Counted from the first letter of the stretch, positions 17,223 to 29,673 are shown. The stretch: DNA of 64,000 bases from Sulfomarinibacter sp963733915 (GCA_963733915.1 CAVTEP010000006.1:682001-746000), one strand, 5' to 3'. Notes: generated by a model not told the origin, from the letters alone. Numbers and translations: made by a program.

Positions 17223-20200
17223 ATGACAAAGGCAACCCGATATTGGTCCATGGCTGCAGCGCTGCTGCTGGTCGTGGTCGCATTGCCGGCAACGGCCCAG
17301 GCAGAGGACGGATCCGGCCTCCAGCCGAACGTCGTCATGCCGGTGAAGCACGGCGTGTCGCAGCCGCTCCGCGATCTGCCGACGATCACGATTGAAGCCA
17401 TGAAGCCGGGCGAAGAGGTTCGCGAAGTGAACCCGCGGAACGCCGAGATTCCCGACAGGATTCCGGAATGCGGAAAAGCCCACGGGCCAGGTGGACCCGG
17501 CGACGCAGAACTTCCACTTCGACAACAACCTGCCGGCGCCCATGGTCAACTTCGAGGGCGTCAACAACCGCAACGGCGTCTTCCGCCGGACACCACCGGC
17601 GACGTGGGACTCAACCACTACATCCAGTGGGTCAACCTCTCCTTCCAGATCTTCGACAAGACCGGCGCCTCGGTTGCCGGTCCGTTCAACGGCAACGTGC
17701 TGTGGTCGGGTTTTGGCGGCTCGTGCCAGACCGACAACTACGGCGACCCGATCGTGCTCTACGACCACCTCGCCGACCGCTGGTTGATGACCCAGTTCAC
17801 CGGCAACAACCACCAGTGCATCGCGGTGTCGCAGACCGCCGACCCGACCGGCGCGTGGTACCTGTACGACTATCTGGCCGACGCCGGTTCGGGCTATTTC
17901 AACGACTACCCGAAGCTCGGCGTGTGGCCCGACGGCTACTACTTCAGCGCCAACATGTTCGGGGTGGTTCAGGCGCATGGCCGGGGTCTTCGAGCGCGAC
18001 GCAGATGCTCGACGGCGACCCGGCTCAGTTCATCTGGTTCTTCACGCCGGATGACGCTCGCGACGCCGTCGTGGAGTATCCTCCCGGCGGACCTCGACGG
18101 TCTGACCCTGCCGCCGGCAGGGGCTCCCAACCCGTTCTTCGCATGGTGGTTGACGACGCGTGGGGATATGACCCGCCGTACGACGTGGACGGGCTGCTGG
18201 TCAGAGGAGTTCCACGTCGACTGGGCCACTCCCGGGAACTCGACCTTCGGGGTGACCGACGTGATCGATCTCTCGGGGCCGTACGCGTTCGACTCCAGGT
18301 GTGCGGCGTATCGCTGGCAGCTGCATCCCGCAGCCCGGGACGGTCAGCCGCTCGAGACTCTTCCGACCGCGCTTGATGTACCGGCCGCAGTACCGCAACT
18401 TCGGCGACTACGCAGACCCTGGTGGTCTCGCACACGGTGGACGCCGAACGGCATGCCGACCTCGCCGGCGTGCGCTGGTACGAGCTGCGCGACGCCGGGA
18501 TGCGGCTGGGGCGTCTATCAGGGCGGCACCTATGCGCCGGACAGCCGACCATCGCTGGATGGGCGACATCGCGATGGACGTCTCGGGCAACATCGCGGTC
18601 GGCTACAGCGTCTCGAGCTCGACGGTCTTCCCGAGCATCCGCTGGGCCGGCCGTCTCGCGGGCGATCCCGCCGGCACCCTGGCGCAGGGTGAGGCCGAGG
18701 TGATCGCCGGCGGCGGCTCGCAGACCGGCACTCGGCAGCTCGCTGGGGCGACTACTCGACCATGGCCGTCGACCCGGTGGACGACTGCACCTTCTGGTAC
18801 ACCCAGGAGTACATCGAAATCACCGGCACCGCGCCGTGGCAGACCCGCATCGCCGCCTTCAAGTTCCCGAGCTGCACCCAGGGCCCATCGGGCACCGTGG
18901 AGGGCACGGTCACCAACGCCGCCACGATGCTGCCGATCGCGGGCGCGACGGTGGAGGTCGGTCGCTTACTCGACCTCAACGGATGGAGCCGGCTTCTACT
19001 CCATCACTCGTCCCCGAGGACACCTACGACGTCACCGCGTCGAAGTTCGGCTTCGCGCCCGAGACCGGCGACCGGAGTCGTCGTGACCGACGGCATGACG
19101 ACGACCCAGGACTTCGCGCTCACACCCGTAGGTCAGCGCAGGCCTCGACGGCTACGTCACGGGTCAACTCACAGGCTGGCCGCTGTACGCCATGGTCGAG
19201 ATCGAAAGCGGCGGCATGCCCGTCGGCACCGTCTTCACCGACCCCTTCAACGGCTACTACGAGTCTGCTGACCTCCCGATCAGCACTCTACGACCTCACG
19301 GTGACCTCCATGATCGGCGGGTACGATCCCGTCGACACGCAGCATCGTGCTCAGCCCGGCCGGCCAGACCGAGAGCTTCGTTCTCGGAGATGACGGCACC
19401 GGTCCGTGGGTACACGTGCGAGGAGACCGACGTCTTGGACGAGGACTTCGATGGCGGCATTTCCGCCCGCCGGGTGGACCGTCGTCAACAACGGCGGCAG
19501 CTGCGTGTGGGAGTCGACGTCAACCATCGGACGCAGCAACTACACCGGTGGAACAGGCGCCGCCGCTGACGCGGATTCCGATTGGTGCGTACTACTCGAT
19601 GAACACCGACCTCGTCTCGCCGGTTATGGACCTCTCGGCGCGCGCTGACGGTCAACCTCGAGTTCAAGTACGACTACAACAACCTGGCTGGAACAGGCGA
19701 GTACGCCAGGGTGGACGTCTCCGACCGACGGCGGAGCAAATTGGACAACTATCGTCAACTGGGACAATCGACCAACGTGGACCAGCCACCTACAGCCAGA
19801 ACGTCTCGGCATGGCTGGCGGGCTCCTCGCAGGCAATGGTTCCGTTTCAGTTATTACGCCCCGGGATGGTACTGGTGGTTCGAAGTGGATGACGTGTGTT
19901 GTCACCGCGGGTACCGAGCTGCAGCTCGATACCGGGCACTCTGGTCGAAGGTTTCGTCACCGACGCCAACACGGGTGACGGCCTGGTCGGCGCCGACGTC
20001 AGCAACGACCTCGGTGGCATGACGACGACCGTGTCGACATCGGCCGACATCCGGCGACACCGGAAGGCTTCTACTACCTGTTCACCCCGGCTGCCGCTCG
20101 GCGACGGACCGTCGACCCGCACCTTCACCGCGTCCGATCCCGAGCTATGCGCGAGTCCGACGCCATGGTCAATCCGACACCCCATACCGTCTTCCACCTC

Positions 20201-21955
20201 GACTTCGTCGCTCGAAGCGGGCTGGCTGGAGATGGTGCCCGACTTCCTCGAGTCGCGCCTCTATGCGGGCGAGACCGAGAACCAGCCGATGTCGATCCTC
20301 AACTACGGCGGCATCGATGCCGACGTGCTGATCGCAACGGCTCCTTGTCCCGAGCACGTTCCCCCATCTCTCACCGATCACCGACACCACCAATCTCCCG
20401 GGCAGCACCGATCCGACATCGATCGGTCGGGCGCCGGCCGCTGCCGGCGGGCTGTCTGGAACACCGAACCCGAATCTGATGCTGGCCGCCGTGCCTGCCT
20501 TTGCGGTGGATATATTCCCCGGATTCCAACCTGGTGGACTGGCCCGATGTGACTGCTCCCGCAGCCTGGAACGTGATCGCAGGCGGTATGGGACAGTTCT
20601 TCGCCGGTGACTTCCTCCTCGGTGATTTCTCCAAGCTCTACATCATCGACTACGACACCAACACCTTCCTCACGGTGGACACGACCACAGGTGCCCAGAC
20701 CGCCATCGGCCCGGCCATCCCGGTCGGCGGCGAGAGCTGGACCGGGTCTCACGGCCTCGGGCGCGGGAATGCTCTACGCGAGCTCCACGACCTGCGCGAG
20801 CTCCACCCTGTACACCATTGATCCGGGCACTGGCACCGCCACTCCGATCGGTCCCGTCAGCAACGCACCGTGCGTCATCGACATCGCGGTCAACGCCGCC
20901 GGCGAGCTCTTTGGAGTGGATATCGTCAACGACAACCTGGTCCAGATCGATCCGGGCACCGGCGCCGGAACCGTGATCGGCTCGCTCGGCGTCAACGCCA
21001 ACTACGCACAGGGCATGGACTTCGACGAGGTCACGGGAGTTCTGTACTGGGCTTCTTACAGCGCGTCGGGCGAGCTGCGAGTCATCGACACCGCCACCGG
21101 CGCCAGCGCCCTCGTGGGTGCGTTCCCGGGCGGAGCTGAGGTGGACTCCTTTGCCATCGCCAGCTTCGTTGGCGGCGCCGGCCTGCCATGGCTCGTGCTG
21201 ACCCCCGACGAGGGTCTCGTTCCGGGCGCCGGAATGACTCCGGGTGAGCTCCCGATCAATGCCGAGTTTATCGCCGACGGGGCTGACCACTACGGTCTCT
21301 ACCAGGCGATGCTCTCGGTATCTCAACAGCACTCCGTACGAGGTCAACGACACCTGGGTGTGCTTCACCAAGGCGTTCAACGACGTCGACGCCGGCTACT
21401 GGGCCGACGACTACATCCACTCGACCGCCGGCGCCGGCATCACCGGCGGCTGCGGATACGGCAACTTCTGTCCAACCACCAGCATGTTCCGCAACGTGAT
21501 GGCACGTTGGCTGGTCAAGCTGATGTACGGGCCGGACTACGCACCGCCGCCCTGCACCGGCATCTTCGAGGACGTGATCTGCGAGTCGACGCCGAACGCC
21601 GACTACATCGAGCAGATCTACAACGACGGTGTCACGACGGGGTGCTCGCAGTATCCGCTGCTCGTACTGCCCCGACGCCGCTGTCACCCGCGCACAGATG
21701 GCGGTGTTCATCCTGCGCGCGCTCGAGGGCGCAGACTACGTCCCACCGCCGTGTGAGCGGAATCTTCGACGACGTCGCCTGCCCGGCGTACTGGGCAGCG
21801 GATTTCATCGAGGAACTCGCCGATCGCGGCATCACCACCGGTTGCTGGTGCCCGCCACTCCTGTACTGCCCCGGCAACCTCACGAACCGAGCACCAGATG
21901 GCAGTCGTTCGTGCAGCGTGCGTGGGATCTGCCGATGTGCGCGTGGGAGGACTGA
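17223..21955 (+). pseudogene. Giant secreted SLH-type surface protein, many frameshifts
   Basis: Reading across frames gives a secreted protein of roughly 1,570 residues. In order: signal peptide; a beta-propeller-like region with NHYIQWVN and DNYGDPIVLYD (17590-18750); a carboxypeptidase-regulatory-like domain (GTVEGTVTNAATMLPIAGA, about 18880-19120); an adhesin-like MAM/choice-of-anchor domain beginning with a DEDFDGG-type motif (about 19440-19910); a second regulatory-like domain (VEGFVTDANTGDGLVGADV); a second propeller segment with YTIDPGTGTATPIG (about 20640-21150); and three cysteine-bearing SLH modules (21340-21955). More than ten indels break it, often at short homopolymers; for example, C is missing at about 20050. 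Each frame piece remains stop-free, so I suspect consensus errors. The stop at 21955 is followed by a terminator. Confidence 0.75.
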
Positions 21956-21990
21956 TCGAATAATCCGTCGTCTCCGGACGGCATGAACCC

Positions 21991-22022
21991 GGCGCCGGGC
22001 CCTCGTGGCCCGGCGCCTTTTT
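21991..22022 (+). terminator. Intrinsic terminator after first giant SLH gene
   Basis: Perfect 11-bp stem GGCGCCGGGCC-CTCGT-GGCCCGGCGCC followed by TTTTT. Confidence 0.92.
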
Positions 22023-22378
22023 CGTCCTGCGGGCGCCCCGGCGACGGCTCGCTCCGATCACGAGCACCAAGGATGTTTTCGTCCTGACCCGTTGAAACCG
22101 GTGGTAAAATATGAAGATGCCGAACACGCACGGCGCCCCCACACCGAGGGGGCCACGAGGCCAGGATTTTCAGATGCCCGGGAAGTGTCCGCGAGATGGA
22201 CTGGACGGAGCACCGGGCGAGCGATTGCTGTCACCGGATCGCACACGCAAAATTTCACAAGGAGGGGAAGAATATCGAGAAGCGAAGAGACATCCGGTAC
22301 TGGTCACCACCCACCGGGTGCCGTTCAGTCGGCACCGAACCGCTTGTTTCGTGACAGGCAGAAATGAGGAGGAGATTG
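22023..22378 (+). other. Leader of second giant SLH gene
   Basis: No gene is supported here. A TAAAAT box at 22105-22110 could be a -10 element, but no good -35 is visible. About 265 bases of leader follow, with self-complementary stretches (CCCCCACACCGAGGGGG at 22137-22153, and CACCCACCGGGTG at 22308-22320). An AAGGAGGGG motif (22258-22266) precedes an abandoned short frame; the real start at 22379 has GAGGAGGAG. Confidence 0.35.
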
Positions 22379-25300
22379 ATGCGACGATTTGGAGTTTTGC
22401 TGGTAGTGTTGATGCTCGCCGCGGTACCGGCGAGCGCGCAACGGCTTCTCGGAACGATCGGCAACGGTGGCACCGGCTCCACAAGCACCCTGGTCGAGCT
22501 CGACCCGGCGACCGGCGCCCTGGTTTCGACCATCGGCGACGTCGGCTACCTGGTCAACGGGATGACCTGGGACGCGTCCAGCGGCACGCTGTGCGCGACG
22601 ACCTCGAACAACGATGCGACCTTCCCGGACGGCCTGATCACGATCGATCCCATGACGGCGGCCGGCACGCCGGTCGGGACCGGCGCCGGGCAATAGGTCA
22701 ATGTCCCTGCTTCGAACTCTGCGGGGCAGGTGTACGGATGGACGGAGTGGAGCGACGATGCGGTGCTCTGGGACACCGCAGCCGGCACCGTCACGGTTCT
22801 GGTGACGTCGGGAATCAGCACGGGGGCGCAAGGCCTCGCCTTCGACCCCGCCGACGTGCTCTACCTGGTGAATTATCGACGGAGTGTACACGATCGATAC
22901 CGGCACCGGCGCCGCCACCTACGTCGGCGACATCGGAACGTCGGGCCCACCACGGCGACTTCGATCCGATCTCCGGGCTCTACTACGGTATTGACGCAAC
23001 CGGCAGCGGCGCCAAGAACCTCGTCGTCGCCGACCTCTCGAGCTTCACCGTGGTCGACACCATCCCGACCGTCGACAACCTGCACACGCTGACCTTTGTG
23101 ACGCGGCGCGGCTCTTCGGAACGACCGGGCAGGGCGGCGGGACGAGCACCCTGGTCGAGCTCGATCCGGCGACCGGCGAGCTCATCGCGACCATCGGCGA
23201 CGTCGGGTACCTGGTCAACGGGATGACCTGGGATGCGCGGAGTCGCACCCTGTACGCGACGACCTCGACAGAACGACGCGAACTTCCCGAGCGGACTCAT
23301 CACGATCGACGCCGAGACGGCGGTCGGCACGCCGATCGGGGCGGGCGTCCGGACTCCTCGATTCTACGGTCATGGCCGCGTCGAACGCTGCGGGCCAGGT
23401 CTACTCCTGGTGGGATCCAGACCAGGACGATCTCGTTGATCTACGACACGCTCACCGGCCTGCACTGGTGGCGAGTCCGGGATTGGCACTGGAGACAGGG
23501 CCTTGCGTTCAATTCCGCCGACGTGCTGTACCTGGTGAATCATGACGGGGTGTACACGATCGACACGACCACCGGCGCCGCCACCTACGTCGGCGACATC
23601 GGCACTACCGCACACCACGGCGATTTCGAGCCGACGTCGGGGCTCTACTACGGCATCGACGTGCCGGCAGCGGCACGAAGAACCTCGTCGTCGCCGACCT
23701 CTCGAGCTTTACGGTGGTCGACACCATTCCCACGATCGACGATCTGCACACGCTGACTTTCTTCGATCCGGGAATGGCCGCGCCTGGAGTTCGTCCCCGG
23801 CTTTCTCGAGTCGCGGCTCAACCCGGCGGGTCCGAGAACCAGGCGCTGTCGGTCCTCAACTTCGGCGACGCCGACGCCAACGTCGTCATGATGGCCCAGC
23901 AATCGTCGTGGATGGGTGCCCTCAGTGCCGATGGATCGTGGCACCATTGGGGTTCCCGAATCCGCAGCGCCGGAACTCTTGTCGCAGACCACTCCGGAGT
24001 TGCCGTTCACTCTGCCGTGGATCCCGGTCTACCGCTCGCCGCCGGCGATGTGTTCCAGAGCTGGCCGGCAGGCGCCGTTGCCGCCACGTGGGGCAACGGG
24101 CCTTCGACGCAATACACGGATAACCCTTGGGCAAGCAGCATGTCGCTCGGCGGCGGAAATGACACTAGACTCACGAGTACACCAGCACGGGGATCCAGAC
24201 CGGCAAGACCATTGACACCATCTCCTGGAACGCCAACGGTTACGCCGCCGACATGGCGCTTCACATCCCAACACCGGGAAAGATGTGGCAGATGAACGTC
24301 AAGATCGGCGACCACGTACTTCACGGAGCTCGACCCGGCAGCCGGCGCTCGACCGGCAACATGATCACCGTTACGGGTCGGCGACGAGCTACGACGCGGG
24401 CTCGCATACGATCCGGTCACCGACACCTTCTTCGTCGGCGGCTGGAACACGGCATGCGTGTTCCGCAGTCGATACGCGCCGGAACGATTCTCCAGTCGGC
24501 GAGCATGGGCCTGGGGATTTCGGGCCTCGCGTACAACCCGGTCAGCGAGCATTTGTTCGTGATGACCAACGCCTCGCCGAACTCGATTTACGTGCTCGAC
24601 GTCGCCGACAGCTACAACCTCATCGGCTCGTTTGGGGTCCCCGGCTTCGGCGACTTTGCCGGCGCCGGTCTCGGCATCTCCTGTGACGGCCACCTGTGGG
24701 CGGTCGACCAAGGAGACGGGATGGTCTACGAGTTCGACTCCGGCGGAACCATCGGCCTGCCTCAGCGGCGTCAGCCTGCCGTGGCTCGTGCTGACCCCCG
24801 AACGAGGGCCTTGTTCCGGCCGACGGAATGGGTCCGGGCGAGCTCCCGATCAACGCCGAGTTCATCGCCGACGGACTCGACCACTACGGGCTCGTGCAGG
24901 CCCGTATCCGCTTCTCGACGACGCCGAGGGCGACATCGAGGACGCCACGGGTCTGCTTTACAAAACCCTTTTATGACGTCGGCGCCGGCTACTGGGCCGA
25001 CGAGTACATCCACTCGGCAGCGGGTGCCCGGATTACCGGCGGCTGCGGATACGGCGATTTCTGCCCGACTGACACCATGCTCCGTCACGTGATGGCGCTG
25101 TGGCTGGTCAAGCTCATCCACGGGCCCGACTTCTCACCGCCTCCGTGCACCGGCATCTTCGAGGACGTGGTGTGCGAGTCGACACCGAACTCCGATTACA
25201 TCGAGCAGCTCTACGCGGACGGCGTCACCACCGGGTGCTCGCAGGATCCGCTCCTGTTCTGCCCCGACAGCGCCGTCAACCGCGCACAGATGGCAGTGTT

Positions 25301-25535
25301 CATTCTGCGCGCTCTCGAGGGCGCGGGTTACGTCCCACCGCCCTGTGTGGGGATCTTCGACGACGTCGCCTGTCCGGCGTTTTGGGCGGCCGACTACATC
25401 GAAAACCTGTACGCGCTCGGCATCACCACCGGCTGCTCGCAGATGCCGCCTCTGTATTGCGCTGGCAACCCCACAAACCGGGCACAGATGTCCGCCTTCG
25501 TGCAGCGTGCGTGGGATTTGCCGATGTGTGAGTAG
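22379..25535 (+). pseudogene. Second giant secreted SLH-type protein, frameshifted
   Basis: A protein of about 1,050 residues when read across frames. The signal peptide (MRRFGVLLVVLMLAAVPASA) is followed by two tandem copies of a unit of about 220 residues (LVELDPATGAL, STIGDVGYLVNGMTWDA, LITIDPMTAAGTP, VYTIDTTTGAATYVGDIG), which resemble YncE-like beta-propeller blades. Then comes a domain with LESRLNPAGSENQALSVL shared with the upstream gene, another propeller stretch with YNPVSEHLFVMTN, and three SLH modules with paired cysteines ending at 25535. It contains many indels plus an in-frame TAG at 22694-22696, between two parts that otherwise match. It is a paralogue of the upstream gene, and its last 750 bases closely resemble that gene's end. 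Confidence 0.75.
22441..23763 (+). repeat. Tandem duplication inside second SLH gene
   Basis: Two units of about 665 bp (22441-23100 and 23107-23763) encode the same propeller-like sequence, from LLGTIG or LFGTTG through STLVELDPATG to FTVVDTIPT and NLHTLTF. The DNA similarity is high, for example around GTCGACACCAT and GACGTCGG(G/C)TACCTGGTCAACGG. Confidence 0.75.
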
Positions 25536-25582
25536 GAGAACTGTTTCGAATAACCAGTTGTCCTCGGACGACATGACTCGAC

Positions 25583-25613
25583 GCCGGGCCCCAGGGCCCG
25601 GCGCCCTTTTTTT
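25583..25613 (+). terminator. Intrinsic terminator after second giant SLH gene
   Basis: Stem GCCGGGCCC-CA-GGGCCCGGC, then GCCC and seven T. It resembles the terminator of the upstream paralogue. Confidence 0.88.
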
Positions 25614-25671
25614 CGACGAGTCGGTGAGTGTCGTCGAAGCCGGCGAATGCGGAGGATTCTCCGGCGGCAGA

Positions 25672-27267
25672 TCACCGCGACCCGTCAGGAGCCAGTCGCA
25701 GCTTCCAGTAGGCGTTCATCATCCGAACGACCTTGGTGCTTTCGAGGTTCTCCAGCCGCGCCGACACCTCGTGCAGGGAGGCCAGCGCCACCTCGTTTTG
25801 CTGCCAGGCGTCGTTGAGCCGGCCGTGCAGCTGGTCGCGCTCCTCCCGAACACCTTGCAAGACCTCAGCCGTTTCACTGAGCCGGTGCTCGGTCTCACGA
25901 AGCGCCGCAGTTGCGGCCTGAAGGCTCACGTCCCTTTCTCGCAGCACTTGCCGAAGATCCGCCACCCGCGCTTCAGATTCTCTCAGGCTGGCGTTGAGCT
26001 CTTCCCGGCTCGGAGGTCCGTGGGCCTCGCGAAATGTGTCGGCGATCGCCCGTCCGGCGATGCCGCACATCCCCGCCGATCTCGTTCCGCCGTCCACGGT
26101 CCGATCGAGCAACATTCCTACGTGTTGAACGTCCTTCGCAGCCGCTTCTCGAGACGCTCTTGCCGCGATTCGAACCCGCGCCGCCAACTCCTCCCGTTCC
26201 GTCCAGGCCGAACGCAGAACCCTTGACAGCCGATCGAGCTCGGAAAAATCCAGGCACTGGTCCTCGAGACCCAACACACCGGCGAAGCTCCGTACCTTCG
26301 GGCTGTAGGCCAGGGACACCGTGGGCGTGTGGGCGGCGGCGGACAGGATCAGGCCGTGCAGTCGCATCGAGACGCAAAGTTTGCACCGGCTCATGATGCC
26401 TTCCACAAGCGCGGGGCCGAGGTCCTGGCCGAGCTTTGCGACCGGAACCGTCGTCTCGCGCACGAACCGTTCGACGACCTCGTCGTCGTACCCCGGGTGA
26501 AACGGTATGACGACTACGGACGCGCCCTCCGATGCAGCGAGCTCCGAGACCGAAGCCGCCAGAACGCCCATCCACTCGTCCTCGGAGATTGCGCGTTCCC
26601 ACGGCATGACGACGACTCCGATCAGCGGCCGGTCGGTTTCGAGTCCCATCGCCTCGAGCAGGGTGTCCACGTGCCCAGAGTCGGCGGGTGCCAAGAGGAA
26701 CGCGGGGTCGCTCGAGACCGTCACCGTCGTCGTGTCGGCGCCGATCCGCTCGAGCTCGGACAGCGAGCCGCGATCGCGCACGGTCGCGACGGCGGCGACC
26801 GCAAAACTCTCTCTTACGATTCTTTCTGCGGATTCGGACAGCAGGGGCCCGACGCCGCAGCCGTAAATCATGAGCGGCGTGTCGAACAGCCATGCCAACA
26901 GCGGAAAACTCGCGAAGTGTTGGAGATTCGGCGCACACGGCTCCAGCAACCGACCCGGATCGAACTCCCCGTAATCAAAAAAAAGCCCGCCACCACCCTG
27001 GATCACCAGATCTGCGCCGGCCACGGCCTCGACGATCCCGGGCCAGTCCGCCCAACCAATCGTCCTCACGCCGTGTTCACGCTTTGCCACCTCAGGGTTC
27101 CCGGCGACGACGAGTATCTCGGGTTCCGGGTCGAGGCCACGGAGCTGTTGCAGGACACCGTCGAGGATCGCTTCGTCGCCCAGGTTTCCGAACCCAAAGG
27201 AGCCGGTAATCAAAATCCGGGGGATTCTCCGATCGTCTCCATCAACCACGTGATTCCTCCGCAGCAT
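25672..27267 (-). CDS. CsaB-like polysaccharide pyruvyltransferase with coiled-coil tail
   Basis: Transfers a pyruvyl group from phosphoenolpyruvate to a sugar of a surface polysaccharide. Residues about 15-400 match the CsaB/WcaK family: ILITGSFGFGNLGDEAIL at the start, VIQGGGGLFFDYG, VMPWERAISEDEW, and the SMRLHGLILSAAAHTP and YSPKVRSF motifs that in CsaB contact PEP and acceptor. Residues about 415-515 are a coiled coil (EARVADLRQVLRERD, REERDQLHGRLNDAW), which is not usual for CsaB. ATG 27267 is chosen; ATG 27327 would add 20 residues. In Gram-positive bacteria CsaB makes the ligand for SLH domains, and here the gene is convergent with two SLH genes. Confidence 0.85.
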   Translation of the reverse strand: MLRRNHVVDGDDRRIPRILITGSFGFGNLGDEAILDGVLQQLRGLDPEPEILVVAGNPEVAKREHGVRTIGWADWPGIVEAVAGADLVIQGGGGLFFDYGEFDPGRLLEPCAPNLQHFASFPLLAWLFDTPLMIYGCGVGPLLSESAERIVRESFAVAAVATVRDRGSLSELERIGADTTTVTVSSDPAFLLAPADSGHVDTLLEAMGLETDRPLIGVVVMPWERAISEDEWMGVLAASVSELAASEGASVVVIPFHPGYDDEVVERFVRETTVPVAKLGQDLGPALVEGIMSRCKLCVSMRLHGLILSAAAHTPTVSLAYSPKVRSFAGVLGLEDQCLDFSELDRLSRVLRSAWTEREELAARVRIAARASREAAAKDVQHVGMLLDRTVDGGTRSAGMCGIAGRAIADTFREAHGPPSREELNASLRESEARVADLRQVLRERDVSLQAATAALRETEHRLSETAEVLQGVREERDQLHGRLNDAWQQNEVALASLHEVSARLENLESTKVVRMMNAYWKLRLAPDGSR

Positions 27268-27347
27268 CCACGGCTCCGTTCTTCTGCCGATCCCGCCTCC
27301 TGATTGTAAACTCGCGTCATAATGCATGCTGTAGAATCGTCCCCGCC

Positions 27348-29673
27348 ATGGCCGACGATCATTCAACACCAACGTCCTCGAGCGACGACCACCGCAACGG
27401 CGGAGCTCCCGACAAGGTGAACCAGCCGGACCCAAAAAACAGAATACTCGCGCTCGAGCGTGAGCTCCAGCAGATTTACGATTCACCAGCCTGGCGCTCC
27501 GCGCAACGCATCCAACGGCGGCAATTGACTGTTCAACTTTGGCGATACCGGTTCTTCCACCCCATCGCGTATCTCCGAGCCCTGATCGCCCGCACCCTCC
27601 CCTTTCGGCTGAGGGCGAGAATCCTCAGGACGATCGGTCGGGGACGTCCACAATCAGCGTCACCTGTCCGCACTCGTGAGGATTTTCTCCGGTATGCAAC
27701 GCAGACGGCCGGCAATGGTAGTCGGAGCCGACCCGCAATCATCTGCCTCCCAGCGGTGGATTGGTCCCTCCGGGTGCAACGGCCGCATCATCTGCTGTCG
27801 CGTCTGGCTGCGCGGGGCTGGCCCGTGTTCTACGCCCGGTTGCGGCTGGGAGTCGGAAGTCACGATATTGGCATCGACGACGAACCGGTGAAGCCGGGTG
27901 TGCGCATTTTCACCATCCCGAGCTCAAGATCTGAAAACGCCGCAGTCGATCCGCTGCTCGAGGACGAGCTCAAATCGATGGCGGAGGGTTTTGCCCGCTT
28001 CCGTGAGCGCGAGAAGATCCGTGATGCGATCGTCCTCTGCCAGTCGCCCATCTGGTTCCCGTTGGTCTCGGTATTGCGTGAGGCGTTCGGATGGAAGGTG
28101 GTGTATGACCGGATGGACCTGCATGAGGGTTTCTCGACGATGAATGCGACAGCAGCCGAGCAGGAGCGTGAGCTTCTGGAAATGGCGGATGTCGTCACTG
28201 TCACCTCCAGCGTCCTCGAGCGAAGTGCGGGCTCGCATGCTCAATTGGTGGTTCGTCTCCCCAACGCCTGCGACCCGAACCACTGGACCAAGGTCGAGGT
28301 ACCTTCAGAGTTCGACAGGCTGGAAGGTCCTGTGATCGGGTACTTTGGGGCCATCTCCGAGTGGTTCGACACACGACTCGTTGCCGACCTCGCGCTTGCC
28401 AGACCGGCATGGAATTTTGTTCTGATCGGCTCCACCTACGGCGCCGATACCACTCGTCTCGAACGACTTCCAAACATCCACCTCATGGGAGAGCGGTCCT
28501 ACGAGGAGCTGCCGGCACTGGCCTCATCGTTCGACGTCGGCATCATTCCATTTTCACGAACTCCCCTGACCGATGCCACCGATCCGGTGAAATTCTACGA
28601 GATGATGGCCCTTGGGCTCGAGGTGGTCGCGGCGCCTCTCCCTGATTTGGTTCCCTACAGCGATCTCTGTCGGCTGGCCGACGGCAGTGAGGAGTTCTTG
28701 CAGGCGATCGATGGCGCCCTGCGAGCCACCGGAGATCGCGCGATAGTCGCGCGGCGGAACGAGTTCGCACGTCACAACTCGTGGGACGTGCGTACCGACA
28801 CGCTGGAAACCGCGCTGCGGGGGCTCTATCCTCTCGTTTCCATTGCCATCGTGTCCTTCAACAACCGCGACTTCACCGAACTCTGTCTCAAGAGCGTCGA
28901 GCAGCACACTTGCCACCCCAACCTCGAAATAATCATTGTTGACAATGCGTCGAGCGACGGATCGCGCGAATGGCTCAGCAAAGAAGCGTCCACATTGCCT
29001 CACGTCAGCGTCATCCTCAATAACTCAAACCTTGGATTTCCCGCAGCATGCAATCAGGCCGCTGCGGCGGCGTCCGGAGAGGTGCTCTGCCTGCTCAACA
29101 ACGACACGGTTGTCACACACGGATGGCTGACGGCGATGCTGGACGAACTGGAGGCCTCAGCTCAGGTTGGCATGGTCGGTCCATCGTCAAATGGGGTCGC
29201 CAACGAAGCCAAAGTGACGGCAGGCTATGAAAACCTAGCAGAGCTGCACGAATGGGCTGGTGATTTCGTGAGGGCTCACGACCGAGAGAGTTTTTCAATA
29301 CCGATGCTCGCCTTGTTCTGTGTCGTGATTCGGCGCAAGCTGTGGGACGAGCTTGGCGGTCTCGACGAACGGTTCGAGGTCGGCATGTTTGAGGACGACG
29401 ATCTCAGCCGCCGCATTCGGCACGCGGGGTACGATTGTAAGATGCCGGCGCGACGCCGGGTTCACCATTTCCAGGAGGTGAGCTTGGGGCACTGCCTGAG
29501 GAGGATATGCGCGCATCTATGAGGCCAACAGGAGGCGTTACCGCGACAAGTGGCGCGGATCGGATCGGACGTCGGGTCTGGTGATGACGCAAGCCCTGTT
29601 CGTGGGAAACGCGCCCAAGGTGTGGAGAAGTATTTCCGGTAAGATGCATCAATCGTCGGACCGCACGCGATGA
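27348..29673 (+). CDS. Two-domain glycosyltransferase (GT4-like plus GT2)
   Basis: About 775 residues when one indel near 29487 is corrected. The N-terminus is polar and helical (LALERELQQIYDSPAWR). Residues 125-480 are a GT-B domain resembling GT4 enzymes (CLPAVDWSLRVQRPHHLL, YDRMDLHEGF, VIGYFGAISEWFD, DPVKFYEMMALGLEVV). Residues 495-730 are a GT2 domain (SIAIVSFNNRDFTELCL, IIVDNASSDGSREWL, LCLLNNDTVV with DT metal site, GMFEDDDLSRRIRHAG). Uncorrected, the frame stops at 29522; in the other frame RRRYRDKWRGSDRT leads to a stop at 29673 overlapping the next gene (ATGA). It probably adds two different sugars to a glycan. Confidence 0.82.

Noticed and set aside
17223..25535. Programmed frameshifting in the giant SLH genes
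   Set aside because: There are too many shifts in both directions and no slippery sequence plus pseudoknot at them; error or decay fits better.
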